From the NCBI RefSeq assembly GCF_030272615.1, contig NC_081412.1, forward strand, positions 25,822,501 to 25,886,500: a stretch of DNA of 64,000 nucleotides, given 5' to 3'. The DNA comes from Cryptomeria japonica (lineage: Eukaryota > Streptophyta > Pinopsida > Cupressales > Cupressaceae). Under the pieces are notes generated by a model. That model was given only the letters and a program-made list of their open reading frames with translations, was not told the DNA's origin and ran no database searches. The translations under genes were made by a program, and so were the position numbers. Positions within the stretch are counted from its first letter, which is position 1. The number at the start of each line of letters is the position of its first letter. This document shows positions 45,001 through 54,710 of the stretch, piece after piece.

Positions 45001-45898
45001 AATTTTCAAGTGTCTCAAACTGATTTTTGAATCCGCTTATATGTCTTGATGCACCACTATCAATTATCCAAGTTCTATTATTGGAATTTAGTTCACTTGA
45101 GAGAGCTGTAAAGAAAAGTGGAATTTCTTTTGCTTCAGCTACGGTGGCTTGAGTCTTTTGCCTTTCAGGACATTGTCGACGAGTGTGCCCATATTTATCA
45201 CATTTATAACATTGGATTTTAGAAAAATCTCTTTTGAATCCCCTCTTTCTTTTGAAGGATTTTCTCTTTTTGTTGTAGGACTTTGTGTTGAGTGCTTGTG
45301 TTTCTCCTTCTCTCTTTAGACCTATTCCTCTGGTAATAAGTCTTGATTCTTCCTGAGTACAGTCGTTCTTAAGTTGATCAAATTTTGGTAGAGGTGGACG
45401 TGTGCTTATACATTGAATAAAATTCTCCCAGGATGTTGGTAATCCCCTTAGTGCTATTAGAGATAATTCCATGTCTTCTATAGTGTTTCCAATTGAGAAT
45501 AGTTGATCTCGTATTTCAGCAATTCTTAGGAAATAAGATGTAATTGTTTCACCTTTATTCATTTTTATAGTCAATAGTTGTTCTTTCAAGGTTAATATTC
45601 GACTTGTATTGTTTATCTCATATGTTTCTTGAATTTTCTTGAAAACCTCATATGCTGTTGTTAATCTTGCTATACTAGGGAGAATAGAATCTTTAACTGA
45701 ATCAACAATTAATTTCTTGGCTTTATTGTTCCTCCTTTTCCAAGTCGTTTTCTCTACATCGTCTGTAGGTATTTCTTTTTCTGTTTCTATGAAGGATTCT
45801 AATTCCAGTTCCTGTAAGAGTGTGGTGATTCTAATTTTCCATGATAGAAAATTTGATGCTCCTTCCAATCTGTCCTCCATCCTAATTTCGGTGGTCAT
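42020..45898 (-). CDS. Copia gag-pol polyprotein, intact (element H)
   Basis: One open frame of 1292 residues from an ATG 95 bases inside the primer site. Gag (about 1-250) opens LEGASNFLSWKIR and ends with a CCHC knuckle (Cys230, Cys233, His238, Cys243). Protease has Asp280-Ser-Gly (WIIDSGASRH). Integrase has His411, His416, Cys443, Cys446 and the DDE triad Asp473, Asp538, Glu574. RT (about 815-1060) has Asp894 (HQMDVKTAFLNG) and YVDD at 979-982. RNase H (about 1135-1270) has Asp1143/Asp1145, Glu1184 and Asp1220. Every key residue expected for Ty1/copia is present. The protein would be self-cleaved in virus-like particles and make and integrate new copies. Whether it is expressed is unknown. 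Confidence 0.95.
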   Translation of the reverse strand: MTTEIRMEDRLEGASNFLSWKIRITTLLQELELESFIETEKEIPTDDVEKTTWKRRNNKAKKLIVDSVKDSILPSIARLTTAYEVFKKIQETYEINNTSRILTLKEQLLTIKMNKGETITSYFLRIAEIRDQLFSIGNTIEDMELSLIALRGLPTSWENFIQCISTRPPLPKFDQLKNDCTQEESRLITRGIGLKREGETQALNTKSYNKKRKSFKRKRGFKRDFSKIQCYKCDKYGHTRRQCPERQKTQATVAEAKEIPLFFTALSSELNSNNRTWIIDSGASRHISGFKNQFETLENYSTEEVTIGDNSTYPVKGIGTCTIKIKNGVSLQLKDVLFVPGIKRNLVSISGLADQGYRVTFNEDKVLLWPKNSNMKNATIIGTRDGSLYKICNDQKSALTHEITNHNELWHKRLGHLRYNALPLINKITTGLPHFKNNHPSICKGCALGKNIKGSFPTSEHKSKTILELIHTDLCGPMSTPSLTGSLYHIIFVDDYSRKTWIYFLKIKESSEVLSKFKEFKALVENQTDKRIKVLRSDNGGEYISDILKEFCNSVGIKREYTIPYNPQQNGVAERKNRSIIEAAKAMMLDQNLHTSFWAEASNTTVYIQNRCPHSILENITPEEAFTGIKPDLSHLRIFGCPVYIHIPKEKRTKLEPSGKKGILVGYSENTKGYRIYIPGQKSVEMSRDVKFDENNTFKNFEENNILEIEEDLTAEIEREDIEEPEPPAIENENTNVINGKKRPLWARQIIKENNVEPNEISHESKRTRTQKCYAALITEINKSEPSNPKEALSNQAWRETMTEEYQSIIKNDVWDIVPRPKNKTIVSSRWLFKTKYAPDGSIEKHKARFVARGFSQKAGIDYEETFAPVARYTSVRTIIAIAASKEWKIHQMDVKTAFLNGTIEEEVYLEQPEGFIIHDASKYVCKLKKALYGLKQAPRAWYERINSYLSKLGYSKNDADPNIYFKITNGNMVIIVLYVDDLLITGEDHLIAKCKQELTAEFDMKDLGLLHYFLGLEVFQKEGYILLNQQKYTIDILTRFGMMECKPLSTPMETNLHKLKVEAEESEPSDPTLYREIVGSLMHLVNTRPDICYATNVVSHFMCEPKEIHLMAAKHILRYLRGSIGFGLKYEKVEINLQGYSDSDWAGSTTDRKSTTRCCFSLGSAMISWFSRKQSAVALSSTEAEYMAASMGAREAVWLRKLLFGLFGKPLDPTVIHCDNQSCIKLSVNPVFHNRSKHIEIPYHYIRDMVERNIIRLEYISTEEQSADIFTKPLGKLKIEYFRNKLGMVKV

Positions 45899-45992
45899 TT
45901 TGGTAATTTGTGATGACTCTTCTCCTTTAACTAATATCTTTGTTTTGTATTCCTATCAAATAATAATATAGAAATTTATTCCCTTTAACCTC

Positions 45993-46004
45993 GCTCTGAT
46001 ACCA
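45993..46004 (-). other. Primer-binding site of element H
   Basis: Minus strand TGGTATCAGAGC, touching the 5' LTR with no gap. Confidence 0.92.
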
Positions 46005-46537
46005 TGTTAGGAAAACAGATCTTGGGAATATATTATATTGATAATGTTTCTGAGAATATATAATACTACAGATATGTATATATATTATGCTGTTTATATG
46101 TATGCTATGGAACTGCTGAATGGTTTGCTGCAGTGAGACCGATTATCCAATGACCATGTAATTGATTGTGTTATCGATTTCACTGCAGACGTGATATATA
46201 TATAGTTTGTGATAAGTCACGTCTCTAAGAGATCGTGACTCCTCACGATGGGCTGCCTGCGACTGCATTAGTTAGCAGTCGGTTGACTGTGCATTAGTTT
46301 GCAGTCGCTTGTTAACACAAGCGACTGTTAACAACAGTCGCTTGTGTTAACAAGCGACTGATATACATTTGCTTGAGTATTACTAATACCATCGTGACTG
46401 ATATTAATATTTTATAATATTATTATTATTATATAATAATAATAATATTATAATATAATATTATAATATAATAATAATAATATAATATAATATATATATA
46501 TATATATATATATCACAATACTTTATTAACCATAATG

Positions 46538-46575
<38 letters not shown>

Positions 46576-46597
46576 CGAATGAAGCTATAACTTAACA
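46005..46597 (-). repeat. 5' LTR of element H (short form)
   Basis: 593 bases. Same as 40940-41651 except for a single hairpin unit (about 46300-46350), different A/T run lengths and a handful of substitutions. Confidence 0.95.
46195..46204 (-). promoter_or_regulatory. TATA box of element H, 5' LTR
   Basis: CTATATATATATCACGTC on the minus strand; the likely core promoter for the gag-pol RNA. Confidence 0.6.
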
Positions 46598-46602
46598 CCA
46601 GC

Positions 46603-48207
46603 CTCCCCGGTAGCTCCTCCGGCCTCCGCCTCCCTGCGGCCCCCGCCGCCAACTTCTCCCACCGGCCTCCCCGGCAGCTCCTCCGGCCTCTGCCTCCCTA
46701 CAGCCTTGCTGCTCCACCGCCACGGCCTGCCGCCCGAGCTCAGTCGTCGGCCTCCCTGCAGCCCGCCACCCACAGTCAGCCCGTCATCGGAACCTACTGT
46801 CGGCCTCCCTGCGGCGCCCTTACCGTCGGCTGCCCTGGCTCCACCGCCGCCAGAAAACCTCCACCCGGCTCGCCGGCCACCCTGGCTCCACCACCCTGCC
46901 ACCGGGAAACCGCCAACCCACGGAGCTCCACCCGGCTACCACCGGAGTGCCACCATCCCGCCACCAGTGCATCGCTCACTGGCCACCTCCGCCCGCCAAA
47001 GCCACCAGAGTACCTTTTTTGCCTCTTTCAGGGGGGGGTTGGTTTTTTGGCCATATCTTGGGCATACGGAGTTGTTTTTTCAAAAATGAATAGGCGTCGA
47101 AAATCTGGTTCCGAGCCAGGCCTCGTCATGTTGGTAATTTTTTCCAATTTTGCTATTTGACTGTGTTTTTTTCTAGTCAAAGTGAGGTCTTGTTTTTGCA
47201 CTCCGGGAGCCATAGAATGAGCATCCGAACTCCGTTTTTTGAAAACTTTATATTTTCGGAAAGCATGTGCTGTGTACTTTCCAGCCATCTGAGTTTTATT
47301 TCCAGATTCTGCTCCATGCATATTTTATTCATTTTTTTGCTTTTCAGCACTCTGGTGGATATCTTGGTTGTTTCAAGTCCTAGGATCTCTTCTCTGAGTA
47401 GGGTGTCTCTATTTTGGTTCTCATTTCCATTTCCAGTCTTATTATCATTGTAGCATTGTATTTATGCAAACACACTGAGATAAAATGCCATCATGCATTG
47501 TTTACTTGGGATCTTGCACATCGTGTGTCTTGTTGTACATGCACTCCTTATAAAGTGCCATGAGGGGGTTGATGTTTGCCTGTTGTTTGCCATCTTCCTT
47601 TGTCCAGTGAGTGTTCCTTCCACGAAATTCACCTCATGATGTGTGTCAAGTGAGTGTTCTTTCCATGACACCCTGTACTTTTCTTAGCACCTTTGATGTT
47701 CTTGGTTCTTCGTCATGCAGTTCTTCTTGGCTGTTCTTTTCAGTGTTCATGTCCCTCTTCAGCATTATGGGGAGGTTTGTCCTGTTGGTTCTAATGCTTC
47801 CGTGGTTCAATTGATCAGCTCTTCAAGCTTTGGTATTTTCATGCCTTTTGTATCTTCGATTTCAGTTGTTTGCCTTGTTTGCCTTCTGATTTGAGTAGTG
47901 TCATTTGAGGGCACTCATACGGATTACAGTCTTTTCTACCTGGTCATGTTCTATTTCAGTGGAGGTTCTTCGGATCAGCAGTTATTCTTCGATAGAGTTT
48001 GCAGGTTTTTCATGCTTCAATGGTGTTCTTTTCCATCTCTTTTTAGAGTAGACTTTTGTTCCCACATGGTTTTCTCTATTTCTCCAGTTCATACAGATTT
48101 CGTTGTATTTGGGTACCTGATCGAGCCTTGTTGTCAGGACCCATCTTTATTGCTTTCAGCAGTTGTTCTAGGTTTTAGCTTCTCCCTAAGTCTAGCTTAA
48201 GGGGGGG
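46603..48207 (+). other. Interior of element G, second part
   Basis: 46603-47000 is strikingly C-rich and holds a proline-rich open frame (46706-47089) that I do not accept as a gene: it is simply what a CCxCC-rich sequence yields. 47030-48207 is T-rich and non-coding, ending at the polypurine tract (48191-48207). Its last 200 bases resemble the 3' end of element F. Confidence 0.6.
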
Positions 48208-48591
48208 TGTTAGAGTATTCGGGTATTTACTTGATTAATTAAAAAACATTTGTTTAATTGTTTAAGTTCTCTTTATCTCTTTTACACTTAAGCTAACTTT
48301 AGGTGCATAATAATTAATTATTTTATTAATTATTATGTGCAAACCTAGGTTTTCCCTTTTTAGGGTTTCTTGACTTATTAAAGGTTAAGTTATTTCTTTT
48401 CATTGTATGAAGAAGGATTACTATTAACAATACTTTTTTGGAGATTATTGAGCTCTCATCTTTTGGAGCATATTTTTCCTGTGTTTTTTGTTCCTTCTGT
48501 GATTTGCTTCCTTGCTTCTCCTTATAATAGGTTTTTCAGCTTGCAGAGATCATTTGGGCTCCTGTGGTGTTGTATTTTCTCAACTCCAATA
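48208..48591 (+). repeat. 3' LTR of element G
   Basis: 384 bases, TGTTAGAGTATTC to CTCCAATA, followed by GATAG (48592-48596). Confidence 0.92.
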
Positions 48592-48596
48592 GATAG

Positions 48597-50254
48597 ATAT
48601 ACCAACCCTCACTTAACACTTAATAAATTCAAGTAATTAAAATAATTGAGTAAATGATTTAAATGAATTACCAAAGGAAAGACATATTGAAAATACTTAA
48701 GTAAATCTCAAATTAAATCTAAAGATAAAATATATTCACTACATATTTAGACAAATATAGTGGATGGATTTGCTCGACTCTTCAAGGCTTTAGGCCAAAT
48801 TATGAGGCAAGAATCAACCCTTTATCTATATACCCCTAAATGAAGATAACTTTAGTGCACTTCCATTAGGGAATCATAGTCATTTAGGAGAGACTTAAGG
48901 CAATGGGTGTTACTTGAGTCTAAGTCTCTAGTCAGAGCATTATATCTACCCTATTTGATAGAATGACATCTATCCAATTGGATGCATGGATGTCTATCAT
49001 GTTTGATGGATGGATTTATATCCTATTAGATGGATATATGATTACTTGAGTATGTCACTAAAATGAACCCCTAATAACTTAGTAAATGAATAAAATTTTA
49101 AGGAAAAAAATTGAAGTAAAACTTGAGGGTTGTTGCAATTTCCCTCTTGGATTTTTTCGCACCTAGCTAGTTAAGTTTACTAAGGATATTTCCTTTTTAT
49201 GCCTCAACTCATAAAATTAAGAGACGTGTCATAATCTAATGGTATCCCATGTCTCACTCTTATATATACACAAAGGTTTCTCATTGTTACCTTGCATCAA
49301 TCAAATCATTTTGCATATTTGCCTCCTGTAATAGAATATAATTCTTTTCTTATTTTGGGTCTCTCTTTGTGCACTCATTGAAGCTCCTTGATCTTGGGTG
49401 GCTATTTCCATAGTCAAATCATACACGACACTAAAACATTCTATAAAAACTCTTACATACATCAATGGCACTCCTTCATGCCACTCTTTGTGACTAAGCA
49501 TCAATAGTTACTATATTTGTAACAATTTACATAGTTGTTTCACCACTCTTGATAACTAGTTAGCAATAGAACTTACAACAACACCACAAATCTTTGAAGT
49601 CATACATGTCATCGATCCTTTTTCCTCAAATAATTACAATATTATGTGCATTCTTTGCATTTATATCACCACTCATTGTTCCTAATCAATAATAATTATT
49701 GCTTTAGTAGCACACTTTACAACCACATCACCAATTGTTGTGCATAATCATAAGCTTCAACTATAGTAATTGCATCAATAACACATTTACAATCATGTTG
49801 TCATCATTTATGCATAATCATCAACTCTAATCCCTACATTAACCATAAGTTTTTACAATCTTCCCATTGCTCTTTGGTCCTAATTATTGACTTGTACTAT
49901 AGTTATCACATCAATAACATGCTTTGCAATCTGACCACCAATTATTATCCATGACTATTAGCTTCAATTATCTAAACCAACAACACTCCTTTATCATCAT
50001 ATTACCACTCTTTGCCTGTGATTATTGACTTCATTCACCACATCAATGACATGATGTAGTTGTATCATTGCTATTGGTACTTGATCATGCAAAAGGTACT
50101 AAATGTATGTTATCAAGGTGGTCATATTAATCATTATTAGGTATTTCTCTTCTCATATTCATAATTGAAAAAAACAAGACCTTTGGGCTATTTTTTAGCA
50201 CCTTCAACTGGATTCCAAAGATAAATCAAGTAAAAGAGTAGGAACCAAAGTTAA
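48597..50254. other. Intergenic, with a degenerate tandem region
   Basis: No gene is seen. At 49130-49430 there is an LTR-like piece: a TATA-like CTTATATATACAC near 49258, and CTTGATCTTGGGTGGCTAT near 49390 that resembles the end of element F's LTR. From about 49430 to 50080 a loosely repeated theme (CACCACTC, CCTAATCAAT, CACATCAATAACA) recurs roughly every 80 bases with much decay. Confidence 0.45.
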
Positions 50255-50264
50255 ACCTCTCTTT
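50255..50264. repeat. Left target duplication of the SINE
   Basis: ACCTCTCTTT, identical to 50467-50476. Confidence 0.8.
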
Positions 50265-50466
50265 TTGGGCTTCGGCCCTAGCTCGCCCGGTCGTGGATCA
50301 CAACTTAAGGCATGGGTATGCTCCCCATGGTCTTGAGTTCGAGTCCCCGGCTGTGTTAACTCTGTGTGTGTTGCTACCTTGTGAGCGGGTCGTACACACT
50401 GGGGGATTAGTTTTGCTTCGGCGAGGACACCTCCAGATTCCACGATAGTGAATATAAAAAAAAACC
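50265..50466 (+). mobile_element. tRNA-derived SINE
   Basis: About 202 bases flanked by a perfect 10-bp duplication (ACCTCTCTTT). The head has an A-box-like TAGCTCGCCCGG (about 50279) and a good B box (GAGTTCGAGTCCC, about 50335-50347), the internal RNA polymerase III promoter of a tRNA-like gene. The body is followed by an A-run (ATAAAAAAAAA, about 50453-50464). It encodes no protein and would be mobilised by a LINE's enzymes. The SINE family cannot be named without a search. Confidence 0.85.
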
Positions 50467-50476
50467 ACCTCTCTTT

Positions 50477-51997
50477 CCATAATGGAAGAAAAGTATTCCA
50501 TAACATTCCATCTATTTGCAAGAACATAAGTTTTAGTAGCTATTCTCAAGGGACATTGTTAGTTTTTTCTTGCTCCTCGAAGGCCTCTAGTGAATTTAAA
50601 GGGTGTTGTTAATGTGCATTATATTAACTTAGAACTTTTTAATACAAGCTATATTAAGTAATTGATTCATGTATTCTGCCTTTTGATTATGGACATCTTA
50701 TTTTGTTACTTTGCACCTTGTATTTAAAGCCATGTGTAAAGTATGTGTGGCTTGCATTTATATATAAGAACACTTGTTTTGTGGTCTACATGCGTAAGGT
50801 ATGTTGTAATAGTAGATTGGGATATGTGCCTCTATTAAATTGATATGTCCTCACATCATATACATGAAAGGAGATAGATAGATGGCACCCTTGTTATCAT
50901 CATGTATTCAATTCATTTCATTAACTATTTAACTTCATATTGAATAAGAGACCTTTGTGCATGACAACATCAAGGGATGACCCTCTTTATTTTGAATCAC
51001 AATCTTGTTCTTTACTCTTACTGTTTTTTATTTAAGTTTGATTCACTTCATTCCTAAAATAATGTGTGCATTTCTACATAACTATATGCATGCTTTCAAT
51101 AATATTTACAATCATCTTCTAATCACAATTATTTGCAAATTTTGGTTAATTCCATAAACCAAACATTTTTAAATGTCGTGTTGTGAAATATTTGAGTTAC
51201 ACAACATAATTGTTCTGCCTTACAAACCTAGTAGAAGAGATGATCTCACCCTTTGACAAAATTCAGCATGGTGATTAATTAGCCTCACGCTTTAACAATA
51301 ATTTTCCAGTAAATTATTCTCTAAATATCCAAATATTGTTAACTTGATGCTTGTATGTGATGATAATTTTGAAAAGTTCTATTTGAATCTTAGCACCTCC
51401 TTTTAAAAAAGGAACTTCTTCATGATTGCATTTAAAATTAAAACAAACTGTTGTTCCAAGTATGTTTACTATACACATGTTTTTGTCTTCCTTCTAATAG
51501 AATATTAACTATATCATCTCGTTTCATCTTACTTAGATTATCGATGTAGATGACCATACTTTTCTGAGATAGAAGAAGATTGTCTAGGATATTCCTCCTC
51601 TAAATAAGATCTAATATTTGTTAACTATCCCTAAATTTCCTTCATCTTCTTGCTATCGATCAAAAAAATCTACTTCCTACAATTCTTTAGTAATGGGATA
51701 TAGCATTGCAGGCATAGTCTTTGCCATATAAAACTTAATGAATTTTTTTTACAATTTAAGATCCATTTCCTTGTGTGTTGTTGAATGGTTGGCAATTCTT
51801 TTCATTCTTTAGAGTTAAGTTGTTGGTTGAATTTTAATTTTTTTTGGGTGTACACAATCCTCCAAATTATGAAGCATGATATTCAAATGTTGCCTAAATG
51901 TCCATTTTTACTGGGTTATAATTGCTAGTCTTAGTAAATAGCGGTGAGCAATTAATTGCAAGAGCTACTAGACCAAGGTGTTATCAATCACCATGTC
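50477..51997. other. A/T-rich intergenic region
   Basis: No gene, RNA or clear repeat is recognised. Confidence 0.55.
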
Positions 51998-52002
51998 GGT
52001 CA

Positions 52003-52633
52003 TGTTAATGTTTTAGCAACAAGAGATTTCATTATGACTGCGATGGTTTCTTCCTACACTTCAAGAGAAGCTGATGTGTAACAGCTTCCTTAATAACTAT
52101 CAACGACTTGCATGTTTGACTTGCGACTTCGTGGGAGCCTCATGCATGCTGGCAGTGGTTTATTTCGTCTTTGCATTTCATCTGATATAAAGATTGTCTA
52201 TGTGGCTTATGTATCGACATATATGTAACTGTTGATAAGCTTATGGTGTCTTTTGACCTTCCGCCTACCTCCGACAAGAGATATTCCAAGCCTTGTCTTC
52301 TCTTTAAAAGGCATGTTGTTGTTTGTGCTTTAGGGGGGGTGAAGTTCTCAATAGAGAGTCTATATTAATATGTGATCATCCGTGCAGACTGTAGTGTAGA
52401 AGCTATCAGTTGTCTGAGACATTATCGACTTATTTTGTTAATTGTCAAGTGATTAAGCTTGTGAAGCTTTGTATAAGATTTGTGTCTTTAATAAAGGTTG
52501 AATTTTGGTGTGACTGGGTTTTTCAACCTTAGGTGGAGGGTTTTCCCAGGATAAAATTATGTATATCTTGTTCTTGTGAGATTTATTTTTAGTTTCAAAT
52601 TCGTGTCTTACCTTTTGGGTTCTAACATTAACA
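52003..52633 (+). repeat. 5' LTR of element I
   Basis: 631 bases, TGTTAATGTTTTAGC to CTAACATTAACA. A G-run (GGGGGGGTGAAG, about 52334) follows a TATA-like CTCTTTAAAAGGC. Confidence 0.93.
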
Positions 52634-53449
52634 TGGTATCAGAGCAACGTCTGAGGCAGTCTCCTTCATAGGAGGTCTCAGGATTCTTGTAGGGTTGCTT
52701 GTTTATTGTTTGGTGTTATTCAAACTATATTTTTCTAAAGACTGCACCTTTCTCTAAGCTGCGACTTCATTTCTTCCTATTTCAGATTTCTTGAGCGGCC
52801 CTACAAAACTCGATGGGATCTCTGCAATGTGATTGATCTGGGTATCACATTGTGTGAGGTCCACTTCATTGTTTTGAAAGGACAAGATCACAACTTCTCT
52901 ATGTTGTTGCTCTTATCTGGCATCTGCATCCTATCAGCTTGTATTTACTATGAGCATTTATCACATTGTTGTCGTTGCTATAATCTACAATCTTTGTTTT
53001 GTTCTAAGGAGAGAACACTCAGTATGTGGTATATTTGAGCAGACCTTAATGCATACCAAAAGATTCTTGATATAAAGAACAATGTTGGAGGAGTCTTATG
53101 AGAAGATAAGACTCAACTATAGTACTAACTCAATGGGAACTGGCAATAAAGAGATAAGTTTATTTTATATTTGAATGATGTTCATGAATTTTCGTAACAT
53201 TGGAATAGTGAATCATTATTTCTATTTGTGCTTATTATTGTAGGTGGAGACTACACATGTTCTAGGTGCATAGCATGTGTTTGTGAACTTCCAACTGAAT
53301 GCTATATATGAGCATCATCTGAGCTATCATTATGTTTCATATTGTTGGAAGTGTTGGTCACTCTACTGGTGGGAGATTTGGAATTAGGGTATGCTCCAAC
53401 ATACTTCTTGATCGCTACAACATTGAAGATATTAAAATTGAGACAAGAG

Positions 53450-53545
53450 GGCTCTCCCAGTGAGAGGGAGCCTGAGATTTCAGCTTCAGAGGGAGCCTGA
53501 TTTTTCAGCTTCAAAGGGAGTCTGACATTTCAGCTTCAAAAGGAG
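53450..53545. repeat. Short tandem repeat (about 30 bp) in element I
   Basis: About three copies of GAGGGAGCCTGA...TTTCAGCTTCA, imperfect, in a row before the larger minisatellite. Confidence 0.75.
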
Positions 53546-53562
53546 CCACATCATCATGAAGA

Positions 53563-53805
53563 TTTTGTTAATGCATTCTTCTCTGTGAGAGAAGTATGAG
53601 CTGCAAGCCCTTGTAATGCATTTTTCTCTGTGACGGAGAAATTTGAGGTGCAAGCCCTTGTAATGCATTTTTCTCTATGATGGAGAAATTTGAGGTGCAA
53701 TCCCTTGTAATGCGTTTTTCTCTGTGATGGAGAAATTTGAGGTGAAAGCCCTTGTAATGCATTTTTCTCTATGATGGAGAAATTTGAGGTGAAAGCCCTT
53801 ATTGC
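53563..53805. repeat. 47-bp minisatellite in element I
   Basis: About five copies, with unit starts CTTGTAATGC at 53610, 53657, 53704 and 53751 and a decayed copy at 53798, at exactly 47-bp spacing. The unit includes TTTTCTCTGTGATGGAGAAA, which is partly self-complementary (TTTCTC/GAGAAA). Open frames here are by-products of the repeat. Confidence 0.93.
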
Positions 53806-53811
53806 TCTTTC

Positions 53812-54060
53812 CACTCATGGGAGTAGCCATAGTGGATGACATGTCGTGAGACTCCACGACAACATCACGTTGAGTGACTCCATGATGAGAGCTTATGTTT
53901 ATTTCACACATGGGAGTAGCCATGGTAAACATCATGTTGAGGGAATCCGTGATGCTATCACATTGAGAGAATCCATGATAAAGTTTTGTTTTTTACACAT
54001 ATGGGTGTAGCCATTGTGCTTGTCATGTTGAGAGACTCTATGAGTTGAAAATCTGTAAAT
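53812..54060. repeat. Imperfect 80-100-bp repeats in element I
   Basis: Three related stretches with GGGAGTAGCCAT..., CATGTTGAG and GA(A/C)TCC(A/G)TGAT words, in the same order each time. Confidence 0.65.
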
Positions 54061-54084
54061 GATATCTCCTTTGCTAAGAGGGAG

Positions 54085-54705
54085 TGTTAATGTTTTAGCA
54101 GCAAGAGATTTCATTATGACTGCGATGGTTTCTTCCTACACTTCAAGAGAAGTTGATGTGTAACAACTTCCTTAATAACTGTCACCGACCTACATGTTTG
54201 ACTTGCGACTTCATGGGAGCCTCATGCGTGCTGGCAGCGGTTTCTTTCCTCTTTGCATTTCATCTGATATAAAGATTGTCTATGTAGCTTAAGTAACTGC
54301 TGATACACTTATGGTGTCTTTTGGCCTTCCGTCTACCTCCGACAAGAGATATCTTGAGCCTTGTCTTCTCTTTAAAAGGCATGTTGTTGTTTGTGCTTTC
54401 GGGGGGGGGTGAAGTTCTCAAGAGAGAGTCTATATTAATATGTGATCATCCGTGCAGACTGTAGTGTAGAAGCTATCAGCTGTTTGAGACATTATCGACT
54501 TATTCTGTTAATTGTCAAGTGATTAAGTTTGTGAAGCTTTGTATCAAATTTGTGCCTTTAATAAAGGTTGATTTTTGGTGTGGCTGGGTTTTTCGCCCTC
54601 AGGTGGAGGGTTTTCCTGGGATAAAATTTTGTGTATCTTGTTCTTGTGAGATTTTTTTTAAGTTTCAGATTGTTGTGTCTTACCTTTCTGGTTCTAACAT
54701 TAACA
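54085..54705 (+). repeat. 3' LTR of element I
   Basis: 621 bases; same start and end as 52003-52633. Confidence 0.93.
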
Positions 54706-54710
54706 GGTCA

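Larger units (their letters stand above)
40940..46597 (-). mobile_element. Element H: young, apparently intact Ty1/copia retrotransposon
   Basis: LTRs at 40940-41651 and 46005-46597, perfect CCAGC duplication (40935-40939 and 46598-46602), primer site TGGTATCAGAGC (45993-46004) touching the LTR, polypurine tract at 41652-41661, and a single uninterrupted 1292-residue gag-pol frame. Over the first 300 bases the two LTRs differ at about four positions by eye, so insertion is recent; larger differences are repeat copy number only. It sits inside element G in the opposite direction. It is the only element here that could be autonomous. Confidence 0.95.
40048..48591 (+). mobile_element. Element G: small coding-poor LTR retrotransposon, carrying nested element H
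   Basis: LTRs at 40048-40395 and 48208-48591, flanked by a perfect GATAG duplication (40043-40047 and 48592-48596). Primer site TGGTATCAGAGC starts at 40396, directly after the LTR; a polypurine stretch (CTTAAGGGGGG) precedes 48208. Without element H (5.66 kb) it is only about 2.9 kb and encodes no gag or pol. The interior has a T/A-rich leader, then a C-rich stretch (about 40860-40939 and 46603-47000), then a 3' region like that of element F. It is a LARD/TRIM-like non-autonomous element. Confidence 0.85.
52003..54705 (+). mobile_element. Element I: 2.7-kb non-autonomous LTR retrotransposon with minisatellite interior
   Basis: LTRs at 52003-52633 and 54085-54705, perfect GGTCA duplication (51998-52002 and 54706-54710), primer site TGGTATCAGAGC (52634-52645) touching the LTR and a polypurine tract (GCTAAGAGGGAG, about 54073-54084). 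The 1.45-kb interior encodes no gag or pol; most of its second half is made of tandem repeats. The LTRs differ slightly, so it is moderately old. Confidence 0.92.

Noticed and set aside
46706-47089. Proline-rich 127-residue open frame
   Set aside because: It arises from a C-rich sequence inside non-coding element G; the opposite strand also gives a long low-complexity (G-rich) frame and no domain is seen.
53554-53814. 86-residue frame with repeated HYKGLHLKF-type blocks
   Set aside because: It is simply the translation of the 47-bp minisatellite, whose length is not a multiple of three.
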